Position numbers and translations under genes: made by a program. The notes under the pieces were generated by a model. It saw nothing but the letters and a program-made list of their open reading frames with translations, made no database searches and was not told the DNA's origin. Positions 37,505-46,843 of a stretch of DNA of 64,000 bases are shown in pieces. The stretch comes from Tritrichomonas musculus (taxonomy: Eukaryota > Parabasalia > Tritrichomonadida > Tritrichomonadidae): NCBI GenBank assembly GCA_039105265.1, contig JAPFFF010000007.1, positions 744,001 through 808,000 on the forward strand. Reading direction: 5' to 3'. Each line of letters starts with the position of its first letter. Positions within the stretch are counted from its first letter, which is position 1.

Positions 37505-37833
37505 AATTATTACCATTTCACAAAAATCTTGTTTATTAAATAAAATGTAAATTATTTATGTTTCAAATTTTCTTTTTATAAGTATTTTATACAATATTAG
37601 CGTTTTTATTGGTCATTAATCAATGATGTTTTTATTAACAAAATTGATGATTGGTCAAAAACAATATATATATTGATGAGAATAAAGATTTTGGTTTAAT
37701 TGGTGGACAAATGAAAAGTGATAAGCATTTAATCATGAAGAAAAAATTATTTTTTAACATATTGAAAAATTGAATTGATTTGTCATACGTTAAAAAATAT
37801 GATAAAAAATTTTATATCAAGGATTTATTTCAA
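37505..37833. other. Spacer with initiator and overlapping upstream ORF
   Basis: No gene. A TCATA initiator-like site lies at 37783-37787. The first ATG after it (37799) opens a 12-codon frame whose TGA overlaps the main ATG at 37834 as ATGA. This arrangement could allow reinitiation control. Confidence 0.4.
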
Positions 37834-38406
37834 ATGAACTCATTTACTGAGCTTATTTCTGAAATGCAAGAAGATATGAACGATCAACAGAGAAAAGTTG
37901 ATACTTTCGCTAGAACAATGTTTCAATGGCTAGACAGAATATCTCTTGAAGTCGACCCAAATGCACAGCCATCAGAATTTAGCACATGCCCAGATTGTGA
38001 AATGTATTTTTCAAACGAATCATCTTCTGCAATTGCACAGGTTTCGGAGCAAGCATCATTTTTATCGCAAGCAGAATTTGATATTTCAATTAAATTCGAA
38101 GATACAGAATCATTTCATTTTCAACCTTCCCAAAGATCATCAATTAAATCAAATGATGAAAATGCAAGTCGTAGTTCGTGTTCTAGTTTGGGTGATTTTA
38201 AGAGTAAAAAAGTTTTATTTTCTGATAAAATTGGAAGCCAAGCAAATAACATGTTAAACCTAGAAAAGAAAAGCGATCATTTTCAATCAACAAAAGATGC
38301 AAGACCATATTATTTCGGAATTTCAGAGTATGTAGATGAATTAGCTGAAAGTGCAATGAAGTTTAGGCAAAAGTGGCAAAGTACGATTACTCAAAGAGAA
38401 CCATAA
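37834..38406 (+). CDS. Unknown 190-aa Ser-rich protein
   Basis: 190 residues from the ATG at 37834 (MNSFTELISEMQEDMN); a longer reading begins at TTG and is rejected. Residues 1-40 form an amphipathic helix, then a single CPDC pair (~53-56), a long Ser/Asn/Glu stretch and a C-terminal helical segment (YYFGISEYVDELAESAMKFRQKWQS) that looks conserved. No membrane segment, enzyme motif or family is seen. It follows the CAMKL kinase on the same strand and is rich in Ser, but no link is shown. Confidence 0.65.
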   Translation: MNSFTELISEMQEDMNDQQRKVDTFARTMFQWLDRISLEVDPNAQPSEFSTCPDCEMYFSNESSSAIAQVSEQASFLSQAEFDISIKFEDTESFHFQPSQRSSIKSNDENASRSSCSSLGDFKSKKVLFSDKIGSQANNMLNLEKKSDHFQSTKDARPYYFGISEYVDELAESAMKFRQKWQSTITQREP

Positions 38407-38734
38407 CAAGTGAAATGGATTTAATTATCGCATTTCTTCTTATATATTAAATAATAGATAATGGATAAACATCGACCTTATTAATTAATTTTGATTTTAT
38501 TAACACTTTTCTGATGAAATTAATAAATAGGTTATTTTTCTAAATATGAATATTTAATACTTATAATGCGAGTTGATATATGAAAATGAAGCTGATCACC
38601 AATATAAAGGTAAATATATTTTGTTATATATACAATCAGCACTCATTGGTAATTCAAACATTATACATTCCGATTATCGCTTATAATATAATAAATAAAT
38701 CAAACTTGATTGGTTAGATTGACACAAATTGTTA
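38407..38734. other. Spacer between convergent genes, nothing seen
   Basis: 328 bp between the stops of two converging genes; AT-rich, with TAATAAATA-type words and no coding frame. Confidence 0.5.
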
Positions 38735-39760
38735 TTAGACTTCAACTTCGTCACATAAATTCGGTAAAAACATTAATTGCTCTCTTCCAACTTCATGGCA
38801 AGTTTCATCATCAACTGCTATAGAAATCATCATTCCCATCATTGTCAAAGCAATTATAAGTGATGGTGTTTGCCATAGAATGTATGCCAAATCTTGCTGG
38901 CCGAGTGATATTTTGTGAGTAGATCGAAATGTTGGCGGATTTTGTGAAGGAGTTTTATTTCTTAAATCGAAAAAGTGAATAGTGCCATTTTGTGAAACTA
39001 TTGCCATGAATTTATTGTTTGGAGAAAAATCAATTGAATGAATAACAGATGCCATATTTCCACGTTTAAATTTTCCTATGCATGAGTTATTTGCACTGTT
39101 ATTATCTGATATTTGTGAAGTATCAAAAACTCGTACAATTTTTCCATCTAAACTCGTTGTAGCTAGAAAACCTGGCGTACGAGAAAATTTAACAAGTGAA
39201 ACTGTTTCATCTGCTGCTCGAATTGAAAATTGTTTTTGCTCATTTAATAGATATAGATTGCAATTATATAACTCACGACCAGCCGTTGCTAGAAGATAAT
39301 AATCATTAGTAACATCGCAAGGAGCATGTACGTTTAATCCTATTGAAATTTGTTGAAGAGGTTTATTTAAATTTATATCCCATATCTCAATATGATGATG
39401 AAATGCAACAATTAGATATTGAGGAGTAATTCTCATTGATAAGATGTGAATATCGAATTTATGAAGAAATATTATTGGGTTGTTAGGTTTCTTTTCATCT
39501 TTTGGTTCTTTTTCAATTTTGTCGTGATCAAAAATGCAAACTTGGCGCGTATCAAATTCTGGGTCGGCAGGTAATCCGCTAAAAGCAATAAAGCGATATC
39601 CTTGACATGTAACAGCTGAACCTAAGCTAAAACCAAAATTTGCTTTAGAATACTTCAATTCAAATGGATTGACAGAAAAAATAGAATATTGTGATGGTAA
39701 AACGCAAGTAACTGTTTGTTGATCATCATTTATAAATAAAGATCTCAGTGGAGAAAACAT
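38735..39760 (-). CDS. PROPPIN, Atg18/WIPI-type beta propeller
   Basis: 341 residues, the usual size for a seven-bladed PROPPIN. Blades are visible as repeating hydrophobic-Asp strands (IEIWDIN, VRVFDTS, HFFDLRN). The diagnostic phosphoinositide-binding motif FRRG appears as FKRG at 231-234, in the context IGKFKRGNMASVIHSIDFSPNNKFMAIVSQNGTIHFFDL, which matches EFRRG...IxSLxFSPD...GTVHVF of WIPI/Atg18. These proteins bind PI3P and PI(3,5)P2 on autophagosomal and endosomal membranes. The conservative Arg-to-Lys change might weaken or alter lipid binding. The first blades are divergent. It sits divergently from the saposin gene. Confidence 0.9.
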   Translation of the reverse strand: MFSPLRSLFINDDQQTVTCVLPSQYSIFSVNPFELKYSKANFGFSLGSAVTCQGYRFIAFSGLPADPEFDTRQVCIFDHDKIEKEPKDEKKPNNPIIFLHKFDIHILSMRITPQYLIVAFHHHIEIWDINLNKPLQQISIGLNVHAPCDVTNDYYLLATAGRELYNCNLYLLNEQKQFSIRAADETVSLVKFSRTPGFLATTSLDGKIVRVFDTSQISDNNSANNSCIGKFKRGNMASVIHSIDFSPNNKFMAIVSQNGTIHFFDLRNKTPSQNPPTFRSTHKISLGQQDLAYILWQTPSLIIALTMMGMMISIAVDDETCHEVGREQLMFLPNLCDEVEV

Positions 39761-39828
39761 TTTTTATTGAATGATTTATTTCAGGTAAAAATTCTTTGAT
39801 TCTATTCAAATTTTCAATTCTTAAATTT

Positions 39829-39833
39829 TCATT
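39829..39833 (+). promoter_or_regulatory. Initiator-like TCATT
   Basis: TCATT seven bases before the ATG of the saposin-like gene at 39840; fits the trichomonad initiator and leader length. Confidence 0.45.
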
Positions 39834-39839
39834 TTTTAA

Positions 39840-40262
39840 ATGATATTATTCTTATCAGCTTTAGCTTTTTCAACAATTCCAAGACGCCCAATTATGCAAA
39901 AAAGAGACATAGATGGTTTTGCTTGCGACAAACTCTGTAAAGGTATTGTTGCTGGAGCAAGAACTATGAAGAAATCTGGAGAAACAGAAGACGAAATAAC
40001 TACAAAGCTTTTATCACAATGTTATCAAATGATGGATTTGGATAAAGTTTACTACCCAATATGCCGAGAGCTCTCAACTAAATTTATCTCAATTGTATTG
40101 ACTTTAATCGATCAAGTAGATGATGACTATAAAATTTGCGTAAAGCTTGGTTATTGTTCAGATTTAACAGGTCGCTTTTCTCGAAAAACAGTTCAAAGAT
40201 ATCATTACATAAATAAATTAAATAAAACTCCAAAAAAAGCTTTTAATAGTAAAAGCATTTAA
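39840..40262 (+). CDS. Secreted saposin-B-domain protein (amoebapore-like)
   Basis: 140 residues. MILFLSALAFSTI is a short signal peptide. Six cysteines at 29, 33, 61, 75, 100 and 106 follow the saposin-B order: a close pair, two singles, a final pair (CDKLCKGIV, QCYQMM, YPICREL, ICVKLGYC), here with CxxxC instead of the usual CxxC at the first pair. The C-terminal ~35 residues are basic (Lys/Arg), which is unusual. Saposin-like proteins bind or disrupt lipid membranes; in protozoa they include pore-forming amoebapores used against bacteria and host cells, but lipid-carrier roles are equally possible. It shares a short divergent promoter region with the PROPPIN gene. Confidence 0.85.
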   Translation: MILFLSALAFSTIPRRPIMQKRDIDGFACDKLCKGIVAGARTMKKSGETEDEITTKLLSQCYQMMDLDKVYYPICRELSTKFISIVLTLIDQVDDDYKICVKLGYCSDLTGRFSRKTVQRYHYINKLNKTPKKAFNSKSI

Positions 40263-41149
40263 ATAATTAATTTAATTTATATGTTTATTTGAAGGATAAT
40301 TAAAATTTTTTGTATGGAAGTTGAAAAATATTGAAATGTAGATATCTTTTGATCATTTAATTATAATAAATGAGAATTACTTCAAATTCCCCAAAATCTT
40401 TTTTAAAGTTGTTTAAATTATGACTTTGTAATCCAAAAGGCAAATACTATTTATGTAATTTAATTGAATTAAGTGGTGTCATTTTCAAAAAAATATTATT
40501 ACTGATTTAACAGAATGTATAAATGTTTCTTTTGAATTTGCAATGGGTCAAAATGCATTTGGTTGATAGTTAAATTGTCAAACTTCTTTTTTAAAAAAAC
40601 AAATACGTAAATATCGACATAATGAATAAAAAATATGATATAAAATATTTTTCAATTGCCAAAATGTATAAATATAGATAAATAATAAATAAATAATGTA
40701 TCATATATTTTTTATAACAATATACTTTATCAATATCATATGAATTATATAATTCTCTAAAAAAGTCAAATTCAATTAAAATTAATAATTCTATTTTCTC
40801 TTTTTGAAAAATTAATTTCACTTTTTAAATACAATAAAAAATACAAATATCTATGATTAAAAACAAATTTTGATAAATATGGTGAGTAAAAAGATTCATT
40901 TAATAATATAGAATAAATATACAAAATATATTATATCACACTTAATTCTAGAGTTCAATTTACCCAAACATACAGAGTTTCGATACCTTCAATCCTATTT
41001 ATAAAATAGCAAAGCTTCTTCTAATAATCATTAATTCATTTTTTTGCTTCTTTTTACAAGAATTAAATTTTATAATTTGATCATTTATTAAATTTTACAA
41101 TTTGAGCAGATGAACTGGAAGAAAATGTCTGCTTCTTTTTCTTCATTAT
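40263..41149. other. AT-rich gene-free spacer
   Basis: Beginning of a 6.5-kb stretch without an intact gene. No ATG frame with credible composition and no inverted ends were recognised here. Confidence 0.5.
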
Positions 41150-41500
41150 TTCTTTTTTGTGCTGTCACTGCCATTGTTTTGATGCTCTTATCTTTTTTCC
41201 TTTTTGCTTATCAATTATTTCTTTGTTTATTGATTCTAAAAGTCCTGTGGAAATATATTGGGTAGATTTTATCCTTTTCAAAATTCCAAATATAATGAAT
41301 ATAACTTATTAGCATATTTCTTAGAATGATGGTTAAATGATTCATAAATTTGAGTTGATGAATCAGGCTGAACTGTGGCAATTACATCTGATATATCTTG
41401 GAAGAATTTTTCTTAAATCATAAATTAAATTTTCATTTATTTGATCAAACACCCGCAATTCTGGTGTAAACCTTCCCAGCAAATCTTTGAAATTTTATCA
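41150..41500 (-). pseudogene. Decayed coding fragment, possible transposase relic
   Basis: On the minus strand, stretches of coding-like sequence appear in alternating frames: FFQDISDVIATVQPDSSTQ followed by IYESFNHHSKKYANKLYSLY, then in another frame GILKRIKSTQYISTGLLESINKE. The DSSTQxxESFNHHSKKYANK text is reminiscent of the segment near the final catalytic Glu of some transposases (S/C-T-Q-x-x-E-S-F-N-x-x-K). At least one shift and several stops break it. The family is not established. Confidence 0.45.
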
Positions 41501-41842
41501 TTAAAAAAAAAAGATTTATTCATGAAAAGATTCACACCAGAGTGTTTATATAACGATAATTAATATTTATTGGAATCATTATTATGATGTTCATTGCTGT
41601 TGTTTTTTATAATTTTATTTTCCAATTCCTTGTGGAAAATGTAAAATATATTAAATATTTGAAATAATAGAATTTGTTTGGCAAAAATTGTTTAGTGAAA
41701 AAAAAAAAGCAATAAAATCAAAACAACTTCAAAGTATTTTTTTAATTTATATAAATAGAAATATATGTACTTTAAGAAAAAGAATAAGTATATTTTATTT
41801 AATTATCTTTGATATATCAAGAAAATAATTGAATAATTTCTT

Positions 41843-42476
41843 GGTTGTAAAAAATCGCTATTCAAAATGCTCACTTTTTTTTTTTGAATACTTTGCATTA
41901 TTTGAACGATCAAAAAAGGAATTATTCAATGGTTTCCAAGTCTAACCTGAAGATGTAGTTGGTAAAGAAGATTGAGTTCAACCAGATGATTTATTTCGAT
42001 TTCAACCAACAGATCGAGTTAAAGCAGAATATCGAGTTCCACGAGACGATTTAATTCAATTTCAACCAGATTATCGAGTTCAACCTACAGATCGAGTTAA
42101 ACCAGACGATCAGGTTCGACCAGAAGATCGAGTTCAACCTACAGATCGAGTTAAACCAGACGATCAAGTTCGACCAGAAGATCGAGTTAAACCATAAGAT
42201 CGAGTTAAACCATAAGATCGAGTTCAACCAACAGATCGAGTTAAACCAGAAGATCAAGATCAACCAGAAGATCGAGTGAACTCGATCGTCTGGTTAAACT
42301 AGATATTCTGGTTGAACTCTTCCTGTCGTTTGAACTCGATATTCTTGACGAACTACATCTTCTAGTTGAACTAAATTCTTCTAAATGATTTTTTAATAAT
42401 TGATGACGATCAACTTTATGATCGTTTTTCATTCAAAAAAAAAAGTGAGCTTTTTGAATAGTAATTTTTTCCAACC
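41843..42476. mobile_element. Foldback (MULE-like) element with 9-bp target duplication
   Basis: Perfect 9-bp repeats TAATTTCTT at 41834-41842 and 42477-42485 bound a 634-bp segment. The outer ~47 bp are inverted repeats: GGTTGTAAAAAATCGCTATT... at left versus GGTTGGAAAAAATTACTATT... at right (reverse complement), both followed by CAAAA-GCTCAC and a T tract. The inner arms are also complementary, meeting at GATCGAGTGAACTCGATC near 42273-42290, so the whole unit can fold into one hairpin. No transposase. A 9-bp duplication and long inverted ends are typical of Mutator-like elements. Confidence 0.85.
41985..42275 (+). repeat. 18-bp minisatellite in the left arm
   Basis: Units such as AGATCGAGTTAAACCATA, AGATCGAGTTCAACCTAC and CGATCAGGTTCGACCAGA repeat at 18 bp. 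In one plus frame they read (E/D)(D)RV(K/Q)P(T/D) hexapeptides with occasional stops, a coding-like pattern with no known product. The right arm holds decayed inverted copies. Confidence 0.8.
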
Positions 42477-42740
42477 TAATTTCTTTACTAATATTTTTTT
42501 CAAAGGTAAGAAAAAATATAATATAGTTTTTACTCACAATTCTATATCAAAGCAAATGCATTAGATAAAATATATATGAATGTTATCATTACGATTTATA
42601 ATTATAATAATAATATACTCATTTGATTTATTATACTTAGAGTATAAATAGATATATCAAAATTTTATTTGATCATTAAATTTTTGGAAAAAAATTTAAA
42701 AAAAATTATGTCACATTTTCTAACCGTCGATATTTTTTTT

Positions 42741-44115
42741 AGAGGTGCGGACAGGGTGAAGTGATTTAGATTCGCACCAAAATTTGCATATATTAATTAT
42801 TTTTTATGAGCATTATAATGATATAATTGTTTTTTATTTTCGTCCACGGGGCCGACTTGTGGCGATATATGATTTTTTTTCTGAGGTAGAAAAATATAAA
42901 CCACTGAAAAAAATATAAAAATATGTAAACTATAGAAATTATATAATTAAGAGAAAAATCTATTATTTAGAAGAAAAAAAGTAATAAAAACATGATAAAA
43001 ATCATTTTTATACTATTTAAAAAAATGTTTCTCGTTTGTTATTATTTAATTATTAATGTATGATATAGTTTCCACTTAAATTGGCCCAAAAAAAAATTGA
43101 GAAAATGAAAATGGGCCAAATTTAATAAAAAAAAGTATTTTAAAAATATATTATTAATATATGATTGTTATATATTTTATATATATCATATAATTATTAT
43201 AATATAATAAAATAATAAATTACATATTAAGATATGAATTCAAATGTAACGACTCTCAATTTTTATTTACTATATTCTCAATTTTATTCTCGAAGATTTT
43301 TTTATTCAAAATTTATGAATAAAAAATTAATGAAAAAAAACTTTCTACATTTGATTTAAATTTTAATTAAACTTCAAAATATATAAAGAAAATTATTTAT
43401 TCCCTTTCTCTCAAATTACCATTTTATGAAAAGCGCTTTGAAATTATAATTGTTCAATATTTAGAATATACAGTTATATAAAGTTTATTAATTGTTTATA
43501 TTTATTTTAAATATTTTAATAGTATATGTAATATTATTAAATGTCATATAATCTATGATATACATATAAATATAAAAAGATATTTGCTTAATATTTCAAT
43601 AAAAATTTTTTATTGAAAAAAAATCGTTATTAATGTTTATTATTTTAAAATTGATTTTTGCAGCTCAGCCCCCTGAATCAAATTAAACTAAATTTAGCAT
43701 ATTTTTATTATATTAAATGTAAAATATTTAAATGTAATTATAATCTAAATAAATTCTTTATTTATTTAGATATTTCAAAAAAATATATAAAAATTCATTA
43801 AAATGAACTTTTTAACAAAATATAAAATATTTATAAAAAAACAAAATGCATAATTAATCATTAATTTCCAATATATATAATAATTAATCATTATAATTTC
43901 AATCCATCCATCAGGTGGCTGGATTGGGTTATTTTCATAGGATACTTGTTTGTGTTATTATAACTTATATAATTGATATTTTAAAACATTTAAATAATAA
44001 ATATATAATAGAAGTGCACTATAATATAATATCAAAATTTTATTTAGTAAATATTAATACATAAAAAGATATACATATTTTTATAAACGTTAAAAATGTA
44101 AAGTAGGTGTCCGCA

Positions 44116-44120
<5 letters not shown>
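42741..44120. mobile_element. Non-coding 1.38-kb element with GTGCGG ends
   Basis: Left end AGAGGTGCGGACA at 42741-42753 is matched by TGTCCGCACCTCT at 44108-44120. Flanks are TTTTTTTT on both sides (42733-42740 and 44121-44128), consistent with an 8-bp duplication but uninformative because the right flank is a long T tract. A subterminal hairpin GGTGCG...CGCACC lies at 42744-42778. The interior is extremely AT-rich and non-coding. The ends resemble those of the 22623-24092 element (AGAAGTGCGG). Confidence 0.65.

Positions 44121-44148
<28 letters not shown>
44120..44148. repeat. T29 homopolymer
   Basis: Uninterrupted T run directly at the right end of the GTGCGG element; it may have been the insertion target. 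Confidence 0.85.
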
Positions 44149-44272
44149 GATATTAAATATTCAATAAGAAATCCATTTTTAATGTATATATTTGATTGGC
44201 ACATTTAAAATTAAAATTTAGGGCTCTTTTATCGTTATTCCAGGTCATTAATGAACACCCTGTATTGCGTTT

Positions 44273-44990
44273 TCATTATGTATAAATTTGTATTATGATG
44301 ACCAGGAAAATGGGCGATATGTTTTTGTAAACTTGAATTCGATGTTCAGCATCAATGATTTTAGGCACAATATTTTTGACATAGCACTCAAAAGGAGAAA
44401 TTAAACCTCTAATTCGTCCGATTGATCGTAAAATGGAGATTATCACATGTTCGGGATCTTCCTTTTTTGTTAATGGTGTTTTTCGTTTTATGTCCCCATC
44501 AGAAGTAAACTTAACAATTCTTTCATCAAGAAGAATATCCGACATCGTTTTTAAACCCTTGAATTCAATAATATTCCCTGAAGAATCATTTTCATAATTT
44601 CCTTTATGGCATCTATAACTTTATGATGAATCGATTCAATGATGACTGCTGTATACTGAAGGGAGTGTATAACATGAGACCATGAGACATCAAAAGACCG
44701 ATATTCCGTTTGTCATTATATGTCTGTGATAATTTATTGATTTCAAAATAATGGTATCTCTTTCTACTTTATTTTAAAGAAAGATCTCGTTCAACTTCCT
44801 TAATAAAATACCACATTATTTCTAAAACTTTTAATAGTTCAATCCAGCCTAATGGTTCATTGAAAACATTTAATGAATTTATGACACCATACTCTTTGGA
44901 TTCGGCATATAGTTGATAATTATCTGTTATAAAACAAGTACATTCATATAAAGAGTTTAAAGTTTTCAATACTTTACAAAGTATCAAATT
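44273..44990 (-). pseudogene. Decayed protein-coding fragments, family unknown
   Basis: Minus-strand pieces in shifted frames: 44987-44769 (LCKVLKTLNSLYECTCFITD...), about 44690-44600 (LQYTAVIIESIHHKVIDAIKE), and 44600-44276 (CHKGNYENDSSGNIIEFKGLKT then MSDILLDERIVKFTSDGDIK and HVIISILRSIGRIRGL). The composition is protein-like rather than random AT, but the reading breaks several times. A Cys/His stretch followed by a DGD motif could be transposase-derived. I cannot name a family. Confidence 0.5.
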
Positions 44991-45544
44991 CTAAACTGTG
45001 ATTATGAACATTTGTTCAATAATGAATTCAGCCCATCTAAAAAAATTTCTCGAACCAATCAACTCTCAAGTGCTTTTCAGATTCCTCATTTTATTACATT
45101 TCAAAAAATACCAAACATTTTAATCATTCCAATGGTTTCCCTCTTCTAATATTTTCTCGAATTCGAGAAATTTAATGAAGTTTCTCAAACAGATCCGCAC
45201 ATCTAATGAATTCAGTCCTTCTATCAATTTCTCTCAAACATTACCAAAATCATTTTTCTAGCAACCACCTCTCATTTATCAACTACTCAAAAACTATAGT
45301 GGAATTAATGCCTGTTGAACTAGGTTTTTTTGAAAAAGTTAAAAATTCTATATTTTACATTTTTTATACTCAGAAAAAATATTGAATTAAAAGTTCAACC
45401 GACACTTGTCTTTTCAAAAAGTTTGTATAAAAAAAAGAGTTTACTCAAAAAGTTTGAATGCTAATTCAATTTTCGATTTCTCGAGATATGGAATAATAAT
45501 ATAAGACTGTCCATGATTCACATTAACCTTTACCAAAACGATCT

Positions 45545-46080
45545 CTAAAGCCATTGACCAATCAATTGATTGTTTGCCAGGCCAAACCTTCCTAAACTTC
45601 TTTGATGACATATATCAGTTGGTCTCATGGTTTTAGGCTGACCCATTTCAACTCTTTTTTTCATAATGGCTCATATAACCTCAAGTATGTATGGTAGCCA
45701 ATCTGGAAGAACATCAACTGATAATTCTTTTAAGATGGCTAAAGTTTTCTTTAGAAACGTGAGGTCTAGCTTTGTCCGGCATTATTGCCCAGTTCCCTAC
45801 TCCAAATTGTCTATCAGCACTTTCAATCATATTGCTTCCAAAAGTTATTTGACCAATGTAACTTTCAATGTTAACATTGCCATCAATTATAGCCAAATTG
45901 GTTTTTTAATTGATGGCAATGTTATTCCAGATCATTATCTTTGGTGCATGGGCCTGCTTTTTTGTAAAACTTTATTGGTAATATTGTTTTAATCTATCCA
46001 GACTCACTTGGAATTATGTCCAATAATGAACCAAGATCCACCAGTAAAGAATGTACTCAAAAAGTTTATATTATTTTAAA
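45545..46080 (-). pseudogene. Mariner/Tc1-type transposase relic
   Basis: Minus-strand text reads, across several frame changes, TFFTGGSWFIIGHNSK, then AHAPKIMIW, then IIDGNVNIESYIGQI, then WAIMPDKARPHVSK, then LPDWLPY and IMKKRVEMGQP. These line up with the mariner order: FTDE-SxFxLG, (S)PKxMxW, IDGxVNxxxYI, QQDNARPH, LPWPxxSPDLNPIEHLW. The central catalytic Asp neighbourhood is partly changed (MPDKARPH) and the last motif is eroded, so the copy is inactive and old. Direct TACTCAAAAAGTTT repeats lie at 45437 and 46052; inverted ends were not found. Confidence 0.75.
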
Positions 46081-46843
46081 TATGATATTTTTCAACCATA
46101 GTATGAAAAAATATTTGACCTTGATAGAATAATTCCATCAAATGCCTGTATGTGATGATTGTGAAAGTGGAGCCAATTCTGGGAAGCCAGTAAAGAATAC
46201 CTAATCATCAAAAGAAAATGGCTCGATAACAATCTGTTCTATGTTTTCATCATCACCTTAAGAAGATGCCACAATTTTTATAATATTTCACAAAGAAAAC
46301 AACTCATCTTCCCAAATTATTTGAACATGAATTCCTCACTTATAGGAAAAGTTTCTTTAATAATTTCACATGAGTAAGAAATTATGCTTGTATTCAACTT
46401 CACATGAACAAAAGATTTTCAAACACAAATGACTTCACAGTTTTTCAAAACAAAATGGGCTAATATTAAGCCTTGCTTTTTTTATATATACAATTTAGAA
46501 AAAAATAAAGTCAATAAAAAATTCTACATTGTATTCGCATTTGCAATCACATGTTATTCAAACATATATCTAAAAAATATAAGGTAAAACAATTCTATCA
46601 AGAGAAAAATCTCATTCTTGACTTGATCATATTTGCACATTACAAACACCATATATGCAAAGTAGAATTAGGACGTTTTTTGAAAATAAATTTTTGAAAA
46701 TTTTTAATTCAAAGACTGTCATTAATACTTTTCAATTTTAATTCAATTTTGGTGATATTATCTTCTCAAAAAAAAAAAAAAAAAGGTATTTATTAAAATT
46801 TCCCCAAATGATGAAATCATTTTAATTAATACCAGACTATTAT
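46081..46843. other. AT-rich spacer upstream of a kinase
   Basis: No gene seen. An A run lies near 46768-46784. An initiator-like TCATT at 46817-46821 is 25 bases before the next ATG. Confidence 0.5.

Noticed and set aside
41110-41265. 51-residue hydrophobic plus-strand ORF with two membrane-like segments
   Set aside because: It lies antisense to a Lys/Glu-rich decayed coding fragment, whose complement reads as Phe/Leu by default.
45437-46066. Direct TACTCAAAAAGTTT pair as mariner ends
   Set aside because: The copies are in the same orientation, whereas element ends should be inverted.
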